Source: DASYML01 sp036009045 (lineage in GTDB: Bacteria; Acidobacteriota; Blastocatellia; Pyrinomonadales; Pyrinomonadaceae). Taken from it: a DNA stretch of 64,000 nucleotides. The stretch lies in NCBI GenBank assembly GCA_036009045.1, contig DASYML010000008.1:5665-69664 (forward strand), in the 5' to 3' direction. The notes beneath the pieces are model-generated. The model was given only the letters and a program-made list of their open reading frames with translations. It was not told where the DNA came from and searched no databases. A program made the position numbers and the translations under genes. This document shows, in pieces, positions 36,361 to 44,932 of the stretch; positions within the stretch are counted from its first letter, which is position 1; every line of letters starts with the position of its first letter.

Positions 36361-37119
36361 GTGAGATTGATGATTGATCTGCTCAAAGAGAGAAGGATAG
36401 TTTCCAGTGTTCGTAGAGACGGCCAGTGGTCTGTGCTGACGGGTCTCGCCGCGCTGGTCTTGATGGCCGCGTTGATTTTGAGCGTCTACCTGCTCGTGCG
36501 TTATCTCTTCGGAGCGAACTACCTGAGCCTCTATTTGAAATACGGCTACTTCATCAGCCTGGCTTTCACTTTCGTCACGCTCCTCTTGAATCTGGACCAG
36601 GATAGAGAACTCATCTCAACGCATCCGTTCCATTACGCGAGCGCCTGCCTGCGTTTGATGAGAGGCCCGCTTCAGGCCGTCGGGGCGGATTTCAAGCGGG
36701 ACACAGCCGACCATCACACGACGCATCATCCTGAAATTGGACCAGTTGACTCGGACGTGTGGGGCGCGGTCTCGCAGTTGGCCCAAACCTTGATGCACGT
36801 TTTCGATCTCTTCATCAGCGGCTTTTTCTCCATCGTCTTTATCATCGTCGTCTCAGCCTGGCTGTTGTTCGTCGCGCCGTTGCAATACTTCATCTTTCTC
36901 ATCTGCGGCGCTCCCGCGAGGGTCATCGGAAAGTCCATGAAGAAGGCGCACCAGGCGGTTCATCAGGCGGAGACGAATATCTTGGATGTGCCCGCGAGTG
37001 AAGCCACACTTGCGGCGACGACGGCTGGCGCGGAAGAGACCGTCTCAGCATGGAAGCCCGTGAGGATGACATCAGCGCTGGCATTAATGGTCCTGTGGAG
37101 TTTGTCCAGGGTGTTGTAA
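36361..37119 (+). CDS. Membrane protein of unknown function inside the transporter operon
   Basis: 252 residues. Two close helices lie at about 25-75 (LAALVLMAALILSVYLLV; YFISLAFTFVTLLLNL), followed by a soluble His-rich stretch (DTADHHTTHHPEIG). A long hydrophobic pair follows at about 145-190 (FFSIVFIIVVSAWLLFVAPL), then a helical tail and a last hydrophobic segment. I do not recognise a family. GTG 36361 and ATG 36370 are both possible starts, with no good ribosome site. It separates the ATPase from its permeases and sits beside a MITE, so it may be a late insertion rather than a transporter component. Confidence 0.65.
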   Translation: MRLMIDLLKERRIVSSVRRDGQWSVLTGLAALVLMAALILSVYLLVRYLFGANYLSLYLKYGYFISLAFTFVTLLLNLDQDRELISTHPFHYASACLRLMRGPLQAVGADFKRDTADHHTTHHPEIGPVDSDVWGAVSQLAQTLMHVFDLFISGFFSIVFIIVVSAWLLFVAPLQYFIFLICGAPARVIGKSMKKAHQAVHQAETNILDVPASEATLAATTAGAEETVSAWKPVRMTSALALMVLWSLSRVL

Positions 37120-37199
37120 GTGAGGCGAGGTTTTATTTGAGAGAGGTCGTGCGAGAGACCTTTCGAGCAATCGTTTGAACCGGGGAGAGAAGAGAATTT

Positions 37200-38177
37200 A
37201 TGCAGGATGCGACGCAGGTAAATCGCTCGGCGGGTGGTTCGGGTCTGTGGGGGCGACTGGTCCAGCTTGGCCCAACCTACGGGGCGCTCTTCGCGCTCAT
37301 CCTGCTGGTCCTGGTCAACGTCATCTTCACCAGAAACTTCGCCTCCGCGAACAATCTCTGGAACATCCTGTTACAGGTCGCGCCCACCATGCTCGTCGCG
37401 GTCGGGATGACGCTGGTCATCGCCACGCGCGGGATAGATTTGTCCGTCGGTTCGGTGATGGCGATTGCGTCTGCGTTAGCGGCAACCTCGCTCGATAGGG
37501 GCGTCGGCGTGGCGGTCCTGCTGGCGCTCGCGGTCGCGCTCGCGGTCGGCTGTCTCAACGGCGCGCTCGTCTCAGGCTTTCGCATCCAGCCCATCATCGT
37601 CACGCTCGCCGTCCTCATCACGGGGCGCGGCGTCGCGCAGGTGATGAGCGAGGGCGGCCAACTGATTCCCTTCAGCAACCCGGCCTTCGAGTATCTGGGC
37701 AAAGGTTATATTGGACCAGTGCCGGTGCAGGTCTTGATTATGCTGTTGGTCGTCGCCGCCAGCATCTTCGTGATGCGCGCGACGAGTTTCGGGCGTTACG
37801 TCGTCGCGGTCGGGGGCAACGAGGCGGCTTCACGACTCGCGGGCATCAAAGTTCACCGGACCAAGATTATGGTCTATGCGATCAGCGGGCTGCTGGCGGG
37901 CATCGCGGGGTTGATAGAGACGGCACGCCTCGGCGCATCGGATGCGGCCAAGGTCGGACTCAACATCGAACTCGATGCCATCGCGGCGGTCGTCGTCGGC
38001 GGCACGCCTCTCACGGGCGGGCGCGCGACCATCGTCGGCACGCTCATCGGCGCGCTTATCATGCAGGTCATCACGACGAGCTTTAACATGCTGCTCATCC
38101 CCTTCTCGTGGTCGCTGGTCCTGAAGGCGGCCATCATCCTGATCGCCGTTTACATTCAAAGACCGAAGGTGGCATGA
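37200..38177 (+). CDS. Sugar ABC transporter permease (YtfT-like)
   Basis: 325 residues, BPD_transp_2 family inner-membrane permease. About eight to ten helices are visible. Family landmarks are ATRGIDLSVGSVMA (the TxGIDLSVG motif), LNGALVSGFRIQPIIVTLAVL, GNEAASRLAGIKV (cytoplasmic coupling loop) and IAAVVVGGTPLTGGRATI. GGGGAGAGAAGAG precedes ATG. It pairs with the second permease at 38420 to form the heterodimeric pore, as YtfT and YjfF do. Confidence 0.93.
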   Translation: MQDATQVNRSAGGSGLWGRLVQLGPTYGALFALILLVLVNVIFTRNFASANNLWNILLQVAPTMLVAVGMTLVIATRGIDLSVGSVMAIASALAATSLDRGVGVAVLLALAVALAVGCLNGALVSGFRIQPIIVTLAVLITGRGVAQVMSEGGQLIPFSNPAFEYLGKGYIGPVPVQVLIMLLVVAASIFVMRATSFGRYVVAVGGNEAASRLAGIKVHRTKIMVYAISGLLAGIAGLIETARLGASDAAKVGLNIELDAIAAVVVGGTPLTGGRATIVGTLIGALIMQVITTSFNMLLIPFSWSLVLKAAIILIAVYIQRPKVA

Positions 38178-38194
38178 AGCAGTAGAAGTGAAAA

Positions 38195-38378
38195 GTAGTG
38201 ATTCAATTTGTCTTGAGTGAAGATGAGAGGGGCGTTCACCACCGCAGACACAGAGGACTCAGAGTAAGCACAGAGTTATTGAATCTTCTTCTCTGTGCTT
38301 ACTCTGTGCGCTCTGTGTCTGAGGTGGTGAATAATGCTGTCCCACTCACTCAAGAATAAATTGACCCGCTACCTGTTG
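38195..38378. repeat. Family B palindrome, copy 4, with outer arms
   Basis: The core (38235-38333) is TTCACCACCGCAGACACAGA ... TCTGTGTCTGAGGTGGTGAA. Outer partial arms read AGTGATTCAATTTGTCTTGAGTGA and CACTCACTCAAGAATAAATTGA, in shorter matching blocks. It lies between the two permease genes. Confidence 0.8.
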
Positions 38379-38419
38379 AAACAACGAAGCGGCCTTTGCC
38401 CCGGATAAATAAAAAGCTT

Positions 38420-39415
38420 ATGAGCCAGGCAAGCACAACAATTGACGAGATGGAATCAACGCGCGGGAGAGTGGCGCGAGCGAAGATCGCATCCTTCATC
38501 CAGCGGCAGGGCGCACTCATCGCGCTGGTCCTGGTCTGCGTCTTCGCCTCCATGCGCTACGAGGCGTTTCTGACGCGCGAGAATCTGGAAAACGTCCTGC
38601 GCCAGAACAGCATGATCGGGCTGGTCGCGCTGGGAATGACCTTCGTCATCCTGACGGGCGGGATAGATTTGTCTGTCGGTTCTCTGCTCGCGGTCGCGGG
38701 CGTCATCGCGGCGAACCTGGCCGGGCGCGGCACGCTCGTCGCGGTCCTCTCGGCTGTCGCGTTCACGACGCTGCTCGGACTCGTCAACGGCCTCGTCATC
38801 GCCAGGGCACGCATCCAGCCCTTCATCGTGACCCTGGCGATGATGATCGCGGCGCGCGGGCTGGCCCTCGCCTATACTGGCGAGCAGTCTGTGCGGATAG
38901 AGAAAATATCTGACAGCTTTACCTGGCTCGGACGCGGGCAGGTGGGAACCATTCCCGTGCCGGTCCTCATCCTCGTCGCCCTGTTCGCACTCGGTTGGCT
39001 GGTCCTGAATTACACACGGTTCGGTCGCCACGTTTATTCCATCGGCGATAATGAAGAGGCCGCTCGTCTGATGGGTTTGAACGTCGGGCGCGTGACGCTC
39101 GGCGTCTATGCCTTGAGCGGGATGCTCGCAGGACTTGCCGGAGTGATTCTCGCGTCGCGCCTCGGAGCGGGCCAGCCGGTCGCGGGCACGGGTTGGGAAC
39201 TCGACGCCATCGCCTCCGTCGTGGTCGGCGGGACGCTGCTCACGGGCGGGCAGGGCGGCGTCGGTTCGACGCTGGTCGGAGTTATACTGCTCGGCGTCAT
39301 CTTTAATCTCTTCAACCTGGAAGGCTCTTTCAGTTCGTGGTGGCAGCAGGTCCTGCGCGGCATTTTTCTGCTCGCCGTCGTCATCGTGCAGAATCGTCTC
39401 AGCGCGAGAAAATAG
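38420..39415 (+). CDS. Sugar ABC transporter permease (YjfF-like)
   Basis: 331 residues from ATG 38420; TTG 38396 would add eight. Second BPD_transp_2 permease, with LTGGIDLSVGSLLAVAG, ARIQPFIVTLAMM, the coupling loop IGDNEEAARLMGLNV, and IASVVVGGTLLTGGQGGV. It is paralogous to the preceding permease. A palindrome of the B family separates the two, but gene order and orientation imply one transporter. Inner membrane. Confidence 0.93.
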   Translation: MSQASTTIDEMESTRGRVARAKIASFIQRQGALIALVLVCVFASMRYEAFLTRENLENVLRQNSMIGLVALGMTFVILTGGIDLSVGSLLAVAGVIAANLAGRGTLVAVLSAVAFTTLLGLVNGLVIARARIQPFIVTLAMMIAARGLALAYTGEQSVRIEKISDSFTWLGRGQVGTIPVPVLILVALFALGWLVLNYTRFGRHVYSIGDNEEAARLMGLNVGRVTLGVYALSGMLAGLAGVILASRLGAGQPVAGTGWELDAIASVVVGGTLLTGGQGGVGSTLVGVILLGVIFNLFNLEGSFSSWWQQVLRGIFLLAVVIVQNRLSARK

Positions 39416-39439
39416 AAGGAGGCATGAGAGTCAAAGGTC

Positions 39440-40243
39440 ATGGCACAGGGTCTTTATCAAGCGGCGGAGAGAGAAGCTTTTACGCAAGCGGTTTTGCGGG
39501 ACGGCTTCTGCATCCTGCCGGAACATTTTTCCGTCGAGACGCTCAAGAAATGGCGAGAGGCGTTCGAGCCACTGCTCGAACGCCACATCGCACGCGAAGG
39601 ACATCTCTTCAATCGCGGCCCGGCGCGTTATTACGTGACGGTTCCCTTCCAGCAGCCGTTCGCCGAAGCGAGCATCTATGAAGATGAAGACGTGCTCGCC
39701 ATCGTGCGCGGATTAGTGGGCCAGGATGCGATGCTGTGCCAGCTTGCGACGGACACGCCCCTCAAAGGCTCCGACTATCAGGAGATACACAGGGACGCTC
39801 CGCCGCTCTTCCCCGAATTGGACCAGGAAACGCCGCCCTTTCAACTCGCCGTCAACTTTCCGCTCGTCGAAGTGACGCCTCAGAACGGTCCCTTCGATGT
39901 CGCGCGCGGAACGCACATGATGTCCAAAGAGGAAGGGATGCGTCGTATAGAATCGGGCGAGATTACATTGGAGCCGCTCACGATGCGCCTCGGCGACGTG
40001 ATGATACGCGACGTGCGCGGCCTTCATCGCGGGACGCCCAACCAGACGCTTGAGCCGCGCCCGATGGTCGTCCTCGGCTACAGCCGCCGCTGGCTCTACA
40101 GGCCGGAAGTCAGCATCCGCGTGCCCCGCGCCGCGCTCGACACGCTGTCCGAACGCGCGCGCTATCTCCTGCGCTTCAACCCCATCGTCGAATCATTAGA
40201 CGAAGGCTCGGAGACGGAAGTCTATCAATCGTTCGCTTATTAA
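39440..40243 (+). CDS. Phytanoyl-CoA dioxygenase (PhyH) family protein
   Basis: A non-haem iron, 2-oxoglutarate-dependent oxygenase fold, 267 residues. The iron triad is visible as His117-x-Asp119 in EIHRDAPP and His196 in GLHRGTPN. A following Arg pair (LGYSRR) can hold 2-oxoglutarate. Residues are intact, so activity is plausible. No signal peptide. It starts 24 bases after the permease stop and is likely co-transcribed with the transporter. The substrate is unknown; the context suggests a sugar-derived or aglycone compound entering with the imported glycoside. Confidence 0.85.
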   Translation: MAQGLYQAAEREAFTQAVLRDGFCILPEHFSVETLKKWREAFEPLLERHIAREGHLFNRGPARYYVTVPFQQPFAEASIYEDEDVLAIVRGLVGQDAMLCQLATDTPLKGSDYQEIHRDAPPLFPELDQETPPFQLAVNFPLVEVTPQNGPFDVARGTHMMSKEEGMRRIESGEITLEPLTMRLGDVMIRDVRGLHRGTPNQTLEPRPMVVLGYSRRWLYRPEVSIRVPRAALDTLSERARYLLRFNPIVESLDEGSETEVYQSFAY

Positions 40244-40252
40244 GGGCGCGCC

Positions 40253-41167
40253 TTATTCGCCAGCCGTTTGCTCTACGAGCGGGGTGATGGCGGCCTCCAG
40301 CGATGCCTCTGTTTCTCCTGCGTCCACGTTTCCGAAGAGATACCAACGCTCGGTGTGCGCGGCGGCCTCGCCCGGTTCGAGGCGTTGCAGCGGGCCGAGC
40401 GATTCTATCTCTATGAATGTGCCTGCGGTGTAGGTCTCGTTGTTGCTGCCATAATCAGGATAGCTCGCGCCCTCTTGATAATCGAAGCGCTTGACGAAGA
40501 GCGTCCGCCGACGCAGATAAGCGGCCCACCCCTGCTTGTTGGTGATGCCCGCTTTCTGTGGTCCGGCCAGACGCTCGTCCGTCCGCAAGCGCAGATACTT
40601 TTGGCTGATGGTCCAGCGCGGGTCGCTGAGGTCCGTGTAATGCCAGAGGACGAGCGGGCGCGCGGGCAGCAGGTATGCGTCCCAGGAGAGGTAAGGCTCC
40701 TGCGGGAAGATGGCCTCGCCTCCGCCGTTCATAATCGTCAAGGCCCAGGGAGCGAGGTCAATCGCCCACTGATTCCGGTTGATGATGCGATGATGGAGGG
40801 TGACACACGTGCCCCCGGATTCAAGGCTGACGGTCATCTCTTTCTGGATGCCGGTCTCGCGTTCCGGGGCGGGCATCAGTCGGATTTTGTTGTCGGCTTC
40901 GATCTCCGATTGGAGAGGGCTGTTATCCGGCACGTAGCTGCGCGGGTTGGCCTCCGGCGCGGCCCAGAGACGATGGCCGCCCCAGGGCTTGAATTCACCG
41001 AACGCTGTCTGCGTGGCTAACTCCGGGACTTCCGCGAGGATATTATCCTGGTCCAGAAATCCGTAGCGGACAATGCGTGGACCAATATCCGTCGTGACGA
41101 TGACTTCGACGCTGCCGCTCGATAACCTGTAGCAGTTGGGTTGATTTAGATAAGAAACCTTTTGCAC
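40253..41167 (-). CDS. DUF4380 / galactose-mutarotase-fold-like protein
   Basis: 304 residues when started at GTG 41167, which has AGGAG eight bases upstream; the frame continues to 41305 without another good start. Beta-rich. It opens SYLNQPNCYRLSSGSVEVIVTTDIGPRI, the N-terminal signature of DUF4380-like proteins related to the mutarotase beta-supersandwich. FKPWGGHRLWAAPE and RTLFVKRFDYQEGASYPDYG follow. A Glu/His-rich strand set could bind sugar, but no aldose-1-epimerase His/Glu pair can be assigned with certainty. It is divergent from the cytoplasmic GH2 gene and shares its palindromic regulatory region. Confidence 0.65.
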   Translation of the reverse strand: MQKVSYLNQPNCYRLSSGSVEVIVTTDIGPRIVRYGFLDQDNILAEVPELATQTAFGEFKPWGGHRLWAAPEANPRSYVPDNSPLQSEIEADNKIRLMPAPERETGIQKEMTVSLESGGTCVTLHHRIINRNQWAIDLAPWALTIMNGGGEAIFPQEPYLSWDAYLLPARPLVLWHYTDLSDPRWTISQKYLRLRTDERLAGPQKAGITNKQGWAAYLRRRTLFVKRFDYQEGASYPDYGSNNETYTAGTFIEIESLGPLQRLEPGEAAAHTERWYLFGNVDAGETEASLEAAITPLVEQTAGE

Positions 41168-41340
41168 TTTGACATCTCCTCTTGGCGAATGATAGCCTCG
41201 GCCAAAGCAGTGGGAGAAGGTCTTGGCCCACTGGCGGACTCGCTCCCCCGCAGTCCCCTTCGAGTTGAAAGTATAGAATCCCGGCCCGGCAAATAAATCT
41301 TGCATTTACAATCGCTATATGGTAGCCAGTACCGGCATTT

Positions 41341-41371
41341 ACCACAATCTGTGGTGGGCAACCGTTTGCCC
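41341..41371. promoter_or_regulatory. Two palindromes in a divergent promoter region (operator candidates)
   Basis: ACCACA-ATC-TGTGGT (41341-41355) is a perfect hyphenated palindrome. It is followed at once by GGGCAACCGTTTGCCC (41356-41371), palindromic but for one pair and centred on CG as in LacI/GalR operators. The region lies between the divergently transcribed 41167 and 41456 genes. Confidence 0.5.
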
Positions 41372-41455
41372 TCTATGCCCGTCCGAGTAATTCATGCTGC
41401 GACCCGAAGTATGACATTTATCGCTCCAGGCATCTGAGAAAATGAGGAGAGCAGA

Positions 41456-44338
41456 GTGAGCCGCACACGTATAATTCTTGATGGCCTCTGGGACTTTTAC
41501 ATAGACCCCCGGCAGCATTTGACGCCGCAGACCCTGGAGGGCGAAGGGGGCGCGCCCCGTCGTATTCAGGTGCCCGGTCCCTGGCAGGCCCAGTTTGAAG
41601 ACCTGCGCAATTACAGCGGGGTCGCATGGTATCGCCATACCTTTGAATTCCCTAAAGGCTTTTTCGAGCAGGCGGTCCTTGAGCCGACTTACGTCCTGCA
41701 TTTCGGCGCGGTTGATTATTACACCACCGTCTGGCTCAACGGGCAGAAGGTCGGAGAGCACGAGGGCGGCTATCTGCCCTTCGATTTGAAGTTGGACGAA
41801 GCGCTCCGCCCAGACGGGCCTAATGAGTTGATCGTGCGCGTGATTGACCCCGGCGACGACGAGCACATCGGCGAGAAGTTCAATTTCGCTTTCACGGAAA
41901 TCCCGCACGGCAAGCAGAGTTGGTATGGTCCCATCGGCGGTATCTGGCAGAGCGTCTACATGGAGGCGCGTCACGCGACGCACATCACGGGCCTGCATAT
42001 CACGCCGGACATCGTCGGCCAACTGGCACAGGTCAACATCCGCTTGAACCGTCCGGCGATTCGTGCGATGGGCGTCATGCTGACGCTGACGGATCCGCAG
42101 GAGCAGTTGAGCCTGCACCGCTTCACCCTCCGGGAGGGCGAGCAGGAATTTCAAACATCGCTCTCCATTCCAGACCCACTGCTCTGGGATACCGTTCACC
42201 CGAACCTCTACTATCTGGAAGCGGCTCTCGTCGGCGAAGAGGACTTGCGGCTGGATTCCGTCTCGTCCAATTTCGGGATGCGCAGTATTAGCGCCTCTGC
42301 CGAAGGTCACCTGATGCTCAACGGGCGGATTCTTTATTTGCGCGGAGCATTGGACCAGGATTATTACCCCGCCTCGATTTATACGCCGTTCAGCGACCTC
42401 GAATTAGAGGACCAATTCGCCAAGGCCAAGCACATGGGCCTCAACTGCCTGCGGACGCACATCAAGATTACGGACCCGCGTTATTATGACGCGGCTGACC
42501 GCGCGGGCCTGCTCATCTGGACCGAACTGCCGAACTGGGAGAACCTCACCCCGGCGGTCAAGGAGCGCGCACGCGAGACCCTCGACGGGATGATCGAGCG
42601 CGACTGGAATCATCCCTCTATCGTTATCTGGACCATCGTCAACGAGGGCTGGGGAGTGGACCTCGCGGCCAACCCTGAACATCGCGCCTGGCTCGCGGAG
42701 ACTTATGATTATCTCAAGAAGTTGGACCCGCACCGGCTGGTCGTGGGAAATTCCGCCTGCTTCACAAACTTTCACGTCGTCACGGACATAGAAGATTTTC
42801 ATAACTACTACTCTATCCCGGACCATTATCGCCAGTGGCGCTCGTGGGTCGAGACCTTCGCGGGACGCGCGCCCTGGAGTTTCGCGCACGCTTACGAAAA
42901 CATAGACGAGTGGCGTGAGTTCCTGCGCGACCCGTGGAACAAACAGGCGCGCTCGCTCGCGCCCGAAGTGCGTCGGCGCGGTAATGAACCGATGGTCGTT
43001 TCGGAGTTTGGCAACTGGGGCTTGCCGGATGTGTCCAAGTTGAGACTCTGTTACGGAGGACACGACCCCTGGTGGTTCGAGACGGGAATTGAGTGGGGCG
43101 AGGGCGCTGTCTACCCGCACGGCGTCGAAGACCGTTACAAAACCTGGCATCTGGACAAAATCTTTCCGACCTTTTCCGACCTCGCGGCGGGGAGCCAGCG
43201 GATGCAGTTCTGCGCGCTTAAATATCAGATCGAACAGATGCGCCGCCACCCTTCCATCGTCGGCTACATCATCACGGAGTTCACGGACGTACACTGGGAG
43301 TGCAACGGCCTTCTGGACATGTGCCGCAATCCGAAGACTTTTTACGAAGCCCTCGCCAACGTCAACAGCGCTGATGCCATCGTCCCTGACTGGGAGCGCG
43401 TTAGTTTCTGGGAGGGCGAGCGTTGTCAGGTGCGTCTCGCGCTCTCTCATTTTTCGAGCACGGACCTCGGCGGGTGCAAGCTGGAATGGTCTCTGGACCA
43501 GTGGCCGGAGGTCTCCGGCGTCTTCGAGGGATTGATGCCGCGCTCCGCGCAAATCATAGAGATAGGCACTGTGGACTTTGAAGTTCCCGCGCCGGAGCGG
43601 GGCCAGCGCGTGCGCCTTGAAATGCGTCTCATCAACGCCGCTGGCGAACTCGTCACCAGCAATCACCAGGAGATGTACTTCTTCCCGCGCGCCGTGGGCC
43701 AGGCGACGGATGTCACGTTGTGCGCTCCGCCCGAACTGGCGGAGACGTTGCGCGCGCTCGGCTATAAGTTGACGGACAATCTGGCGGATGCGGACCTCGC
43801 AGTGGTTGAGAAGATGACGGATGACCTGCGGCGTTATGTCCAGAGCGGCGGACGCGTGCTGTGGATGGCGCAGACTGCGGAATCGCAACAGACCTACCTC
43901 GGCAACCTCACTATCTCGGAGCGACAGGGCCGCAGGTGGCAGGGCGATTGGGCCAATAATATGAACTGGATTCGCCAGGACCAATTATTCGGACAGATAC
44001 CGACGGGCGGGCTGGTGGACTTCGCCTTCGCGGACCTCACGCCGGACCACGTCATCGTCGGTCTCAACCCGCGCGAGTTTGCCTCGGATGTGCATGCGGG
44101 TCTCTTCGTCGGATGGATACATCACACCGTCGCCCTCATCGCCGAACGACGCTTCGGCAACGGGCGTCTGATGGTCTCCACATTCCAACTGCGCCAGCAT
44201 CTCCTGACGCAACCCGTCGCCGCCATCATGCTCCGCGACATGGTCATACACCTCGCCCGCGTTGACGCGGAAAAGCAGTCCGAACCCGACCAGGAACAGG
44301 ACCAGAAATCCCCCGCCGTGCTCCAACCGATGCATTAA
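41456..44338 (+). CDS. Cytoplasmic glycoside hydrolase family 2 protein (paralogue of the secreted GH2)
   Basis: 960 residues, GTG start with GAGGAG upstream and no signal peptide, so intracellular. It has the same domain order as the 25247 enzyme, and shared blocks such as RNYSGVAWYRHTF, FGAVDYYTTVWLNGQKVGEHE, GLNCLRTHIKITDP and DIEDFHNYYSIPDH show common ancestry. The acid/base is Glu397 in VNEGWG; the nucleophile is probably Glu517 in SEFGNWG. The C-terminal 200 residues again resemble a flavodoxin/amidotransferase-like fold. It would finish hydrolysis of imported oligosaccharides. The Q/E/D-rich C-terminal tail (EKQSEPDQEQDQ) is probably disordered. Confidence 0.87.
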   Translation: MSRTRIILDGLWDFYIDPRQHLTPQTLEGEGGAPRRIQVPGPWQAQFEDLRNYSGVAWYRHTFEFPKGFFEQAVLEPTYVLHFGAVDYYTTVWLNGQKVGEHEGGYLPFDLKLDEALRPDGPNELIVRVIDPGDDEHIGEKFNFAFTEIPHGKQSWYGPIGGIWQSVYMEARHATHITGLHITPDIVGQLAQVNIRLNRPAIRAMGVMLTLTDPQEQLSLHRFTLREGEQEFQTSLSIPDPLLWDTVHPNLYYLEAALVGEEDLRLDSVSSNFGMRSISASAEGHLMLNGRILYLRGALDQDYYPASIYTPFSDLELEDQFAKAKHMGLNCLRTHIKITDPRYYDAADRAGLLIWTELPNWENLTPAVKERARETLDGMIERDWNHPSIVIWTIVNEGWGVDLAANPEHRAWLAETYDYLKKLDPHRLVVGNSACFTNFHVVTDIEDFHNYYSIPDHYRQWRSWVETFAGRAPWSFAHAYENIDEWREFLRDPWNKQARSLAPEVRRRGNEPMVVSEFGNWGLPDVSKLRLCYGGHDPWWFETGIEWGEGAVYPHGVEDRYKTWHLDKIFPTFSDLAAGSQRMQFCALKYQIEQMRRHPSIVGYIITEFTDVHWECNGLLDMCRNPKTFYEALANVNSADAIVPDWERVSFWEGERCQVRLALSHFSSTDLGGCKLEWSLDQWPEVSGVFEGLMPRSAQIIEIGTVDFEVPAPERGQRVRLEMRLINAAGELVTSNHQEMYFFPRAVGQATDVTLCAPPELAETLRALGYKLTDNLADADLAVVEKMTDDLRRYVQSGGRVLWMAQTAESQQTYLGNLTISERQGRRWQGDWANNMNWIRQDQLFGQIPTGGLVDFAFADLTPDHVIVGLNPREFASDVHAGLFVGWIHHTVALIAERRFGNGRLMVSTFQLRQHLLTQPVAAIMLRDMVIHLARVDAEKQSEPDQEQDQKSPAVLQPMH

Positions 44339-44340
44339 AG

Positions 44341-44400
44341 AGTCCAAGGTCTAAAGTCAAAAGCCGATAGTTTCCAGTTCTTGACTTTGGACCTTGGACT
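44341..44400. repeat. Family D-like hairpin (AGTCCAAGGTCTAAAGTC)
   Basis: AGTCCAAGGTCTAAAGTCAA and TTGACTTTGGACCTTGGACT form a stem right after the GH2 stop codon. It probably acts as the 3' terminator of the sugar locus. Confidence 0.8.
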
Positions 44401-44526
44401 CGCTCGGACTTATCAAAAAATTTTCTCCGCGCGGTGTATTTCCACGTCTCAAGCCCACACTGTGAGAGCGTACAAGGTGGCCTCAAATGGTTTCACTATA
44501 ATTTTTACACAAGGGGAGAATTTCGC

Positions 44527-44709
44527 ATGGTTTCACTATTACCTTTCGTCCTCAGCTTAGCTTTCACCTTCGGCGGCGGTACGGCCAATACCGATCTGGG
44601 TTATGATACGCAGCGGCTGGACACCACCACAATATCAGTACAGTCAGATGATGCCGATACGCCTCCGCCGTGTACGTCACTCTGCAAAGGCCCGGAGGAA
44701 GTGTTTTAA
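44527..44709 (+). CDS. Small secreted peptide (60 aa) with C-x3-C tail
   Basis: A strong ribosome site (AAGGGGAGAA) precedes ATG. Residues 1-20 are a compact signal-like segment, VSLLPFVLSLAFTFGGGTA. The remainder is acidic and Ser/Thr-rich and ends DTPPPCTSLCKGPEEVF. A TATAAT lies at 44497-44502, and a rho-independent terminator follows at 44756, so the gene looks like an independent single-peptide transcription unit. A 13-base direct repeat, ATGGTTTCACTAT, occurs at the -10 and again at the start codon. No family recognised. It could be a signalling peptide, modified-peptide precursor or small envelope protein. Confidence 0.6.
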   Translation: MVSLLPFVLSLAFTFGGGTANTDLGYDTQRLDTTTISVQSDDADTPPPCTSLCKGPEEVF

Positions 44710-44755
44710 TCTTCTGTCCGTGCAATTACATAATCACTCGATGGATGCAGTCATC

Positions 44756-44785
44756 AAAGGGATGGGCCAAAAACCCATCCCTTTA
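44756..44785 (+). terminator. Rho-independent terminator
   Basis: AAAGGGATGGG and CCCATCCCTTT pair perfectly across a loop of about eight bases. It is downstream of the 60-residue peptide gene. The trailing U-run is short (TTTAATG). Confidence 0.7.
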
Positions 44786-44932
44786 ATGTTGCTCGCCGGG
44801 CAGCGCGTCTGCCGCCGGGTCTCATGGCGTTCGTTAGTTTTCAAGACCTGTTTGACCTTGACATTTCGCGGGCGTGTAATACATTGACCCTCAAACAAAG
44901 TACACATCAGCACCCTTTGATTGAGGAGACAC

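Noticed and set aside
42404..43984. Minus-strand 526-codon frame opposite the second GH2 gene
   Set aside because: Shadow of an unmistakable GH2 enzyme; no recognisable motif.
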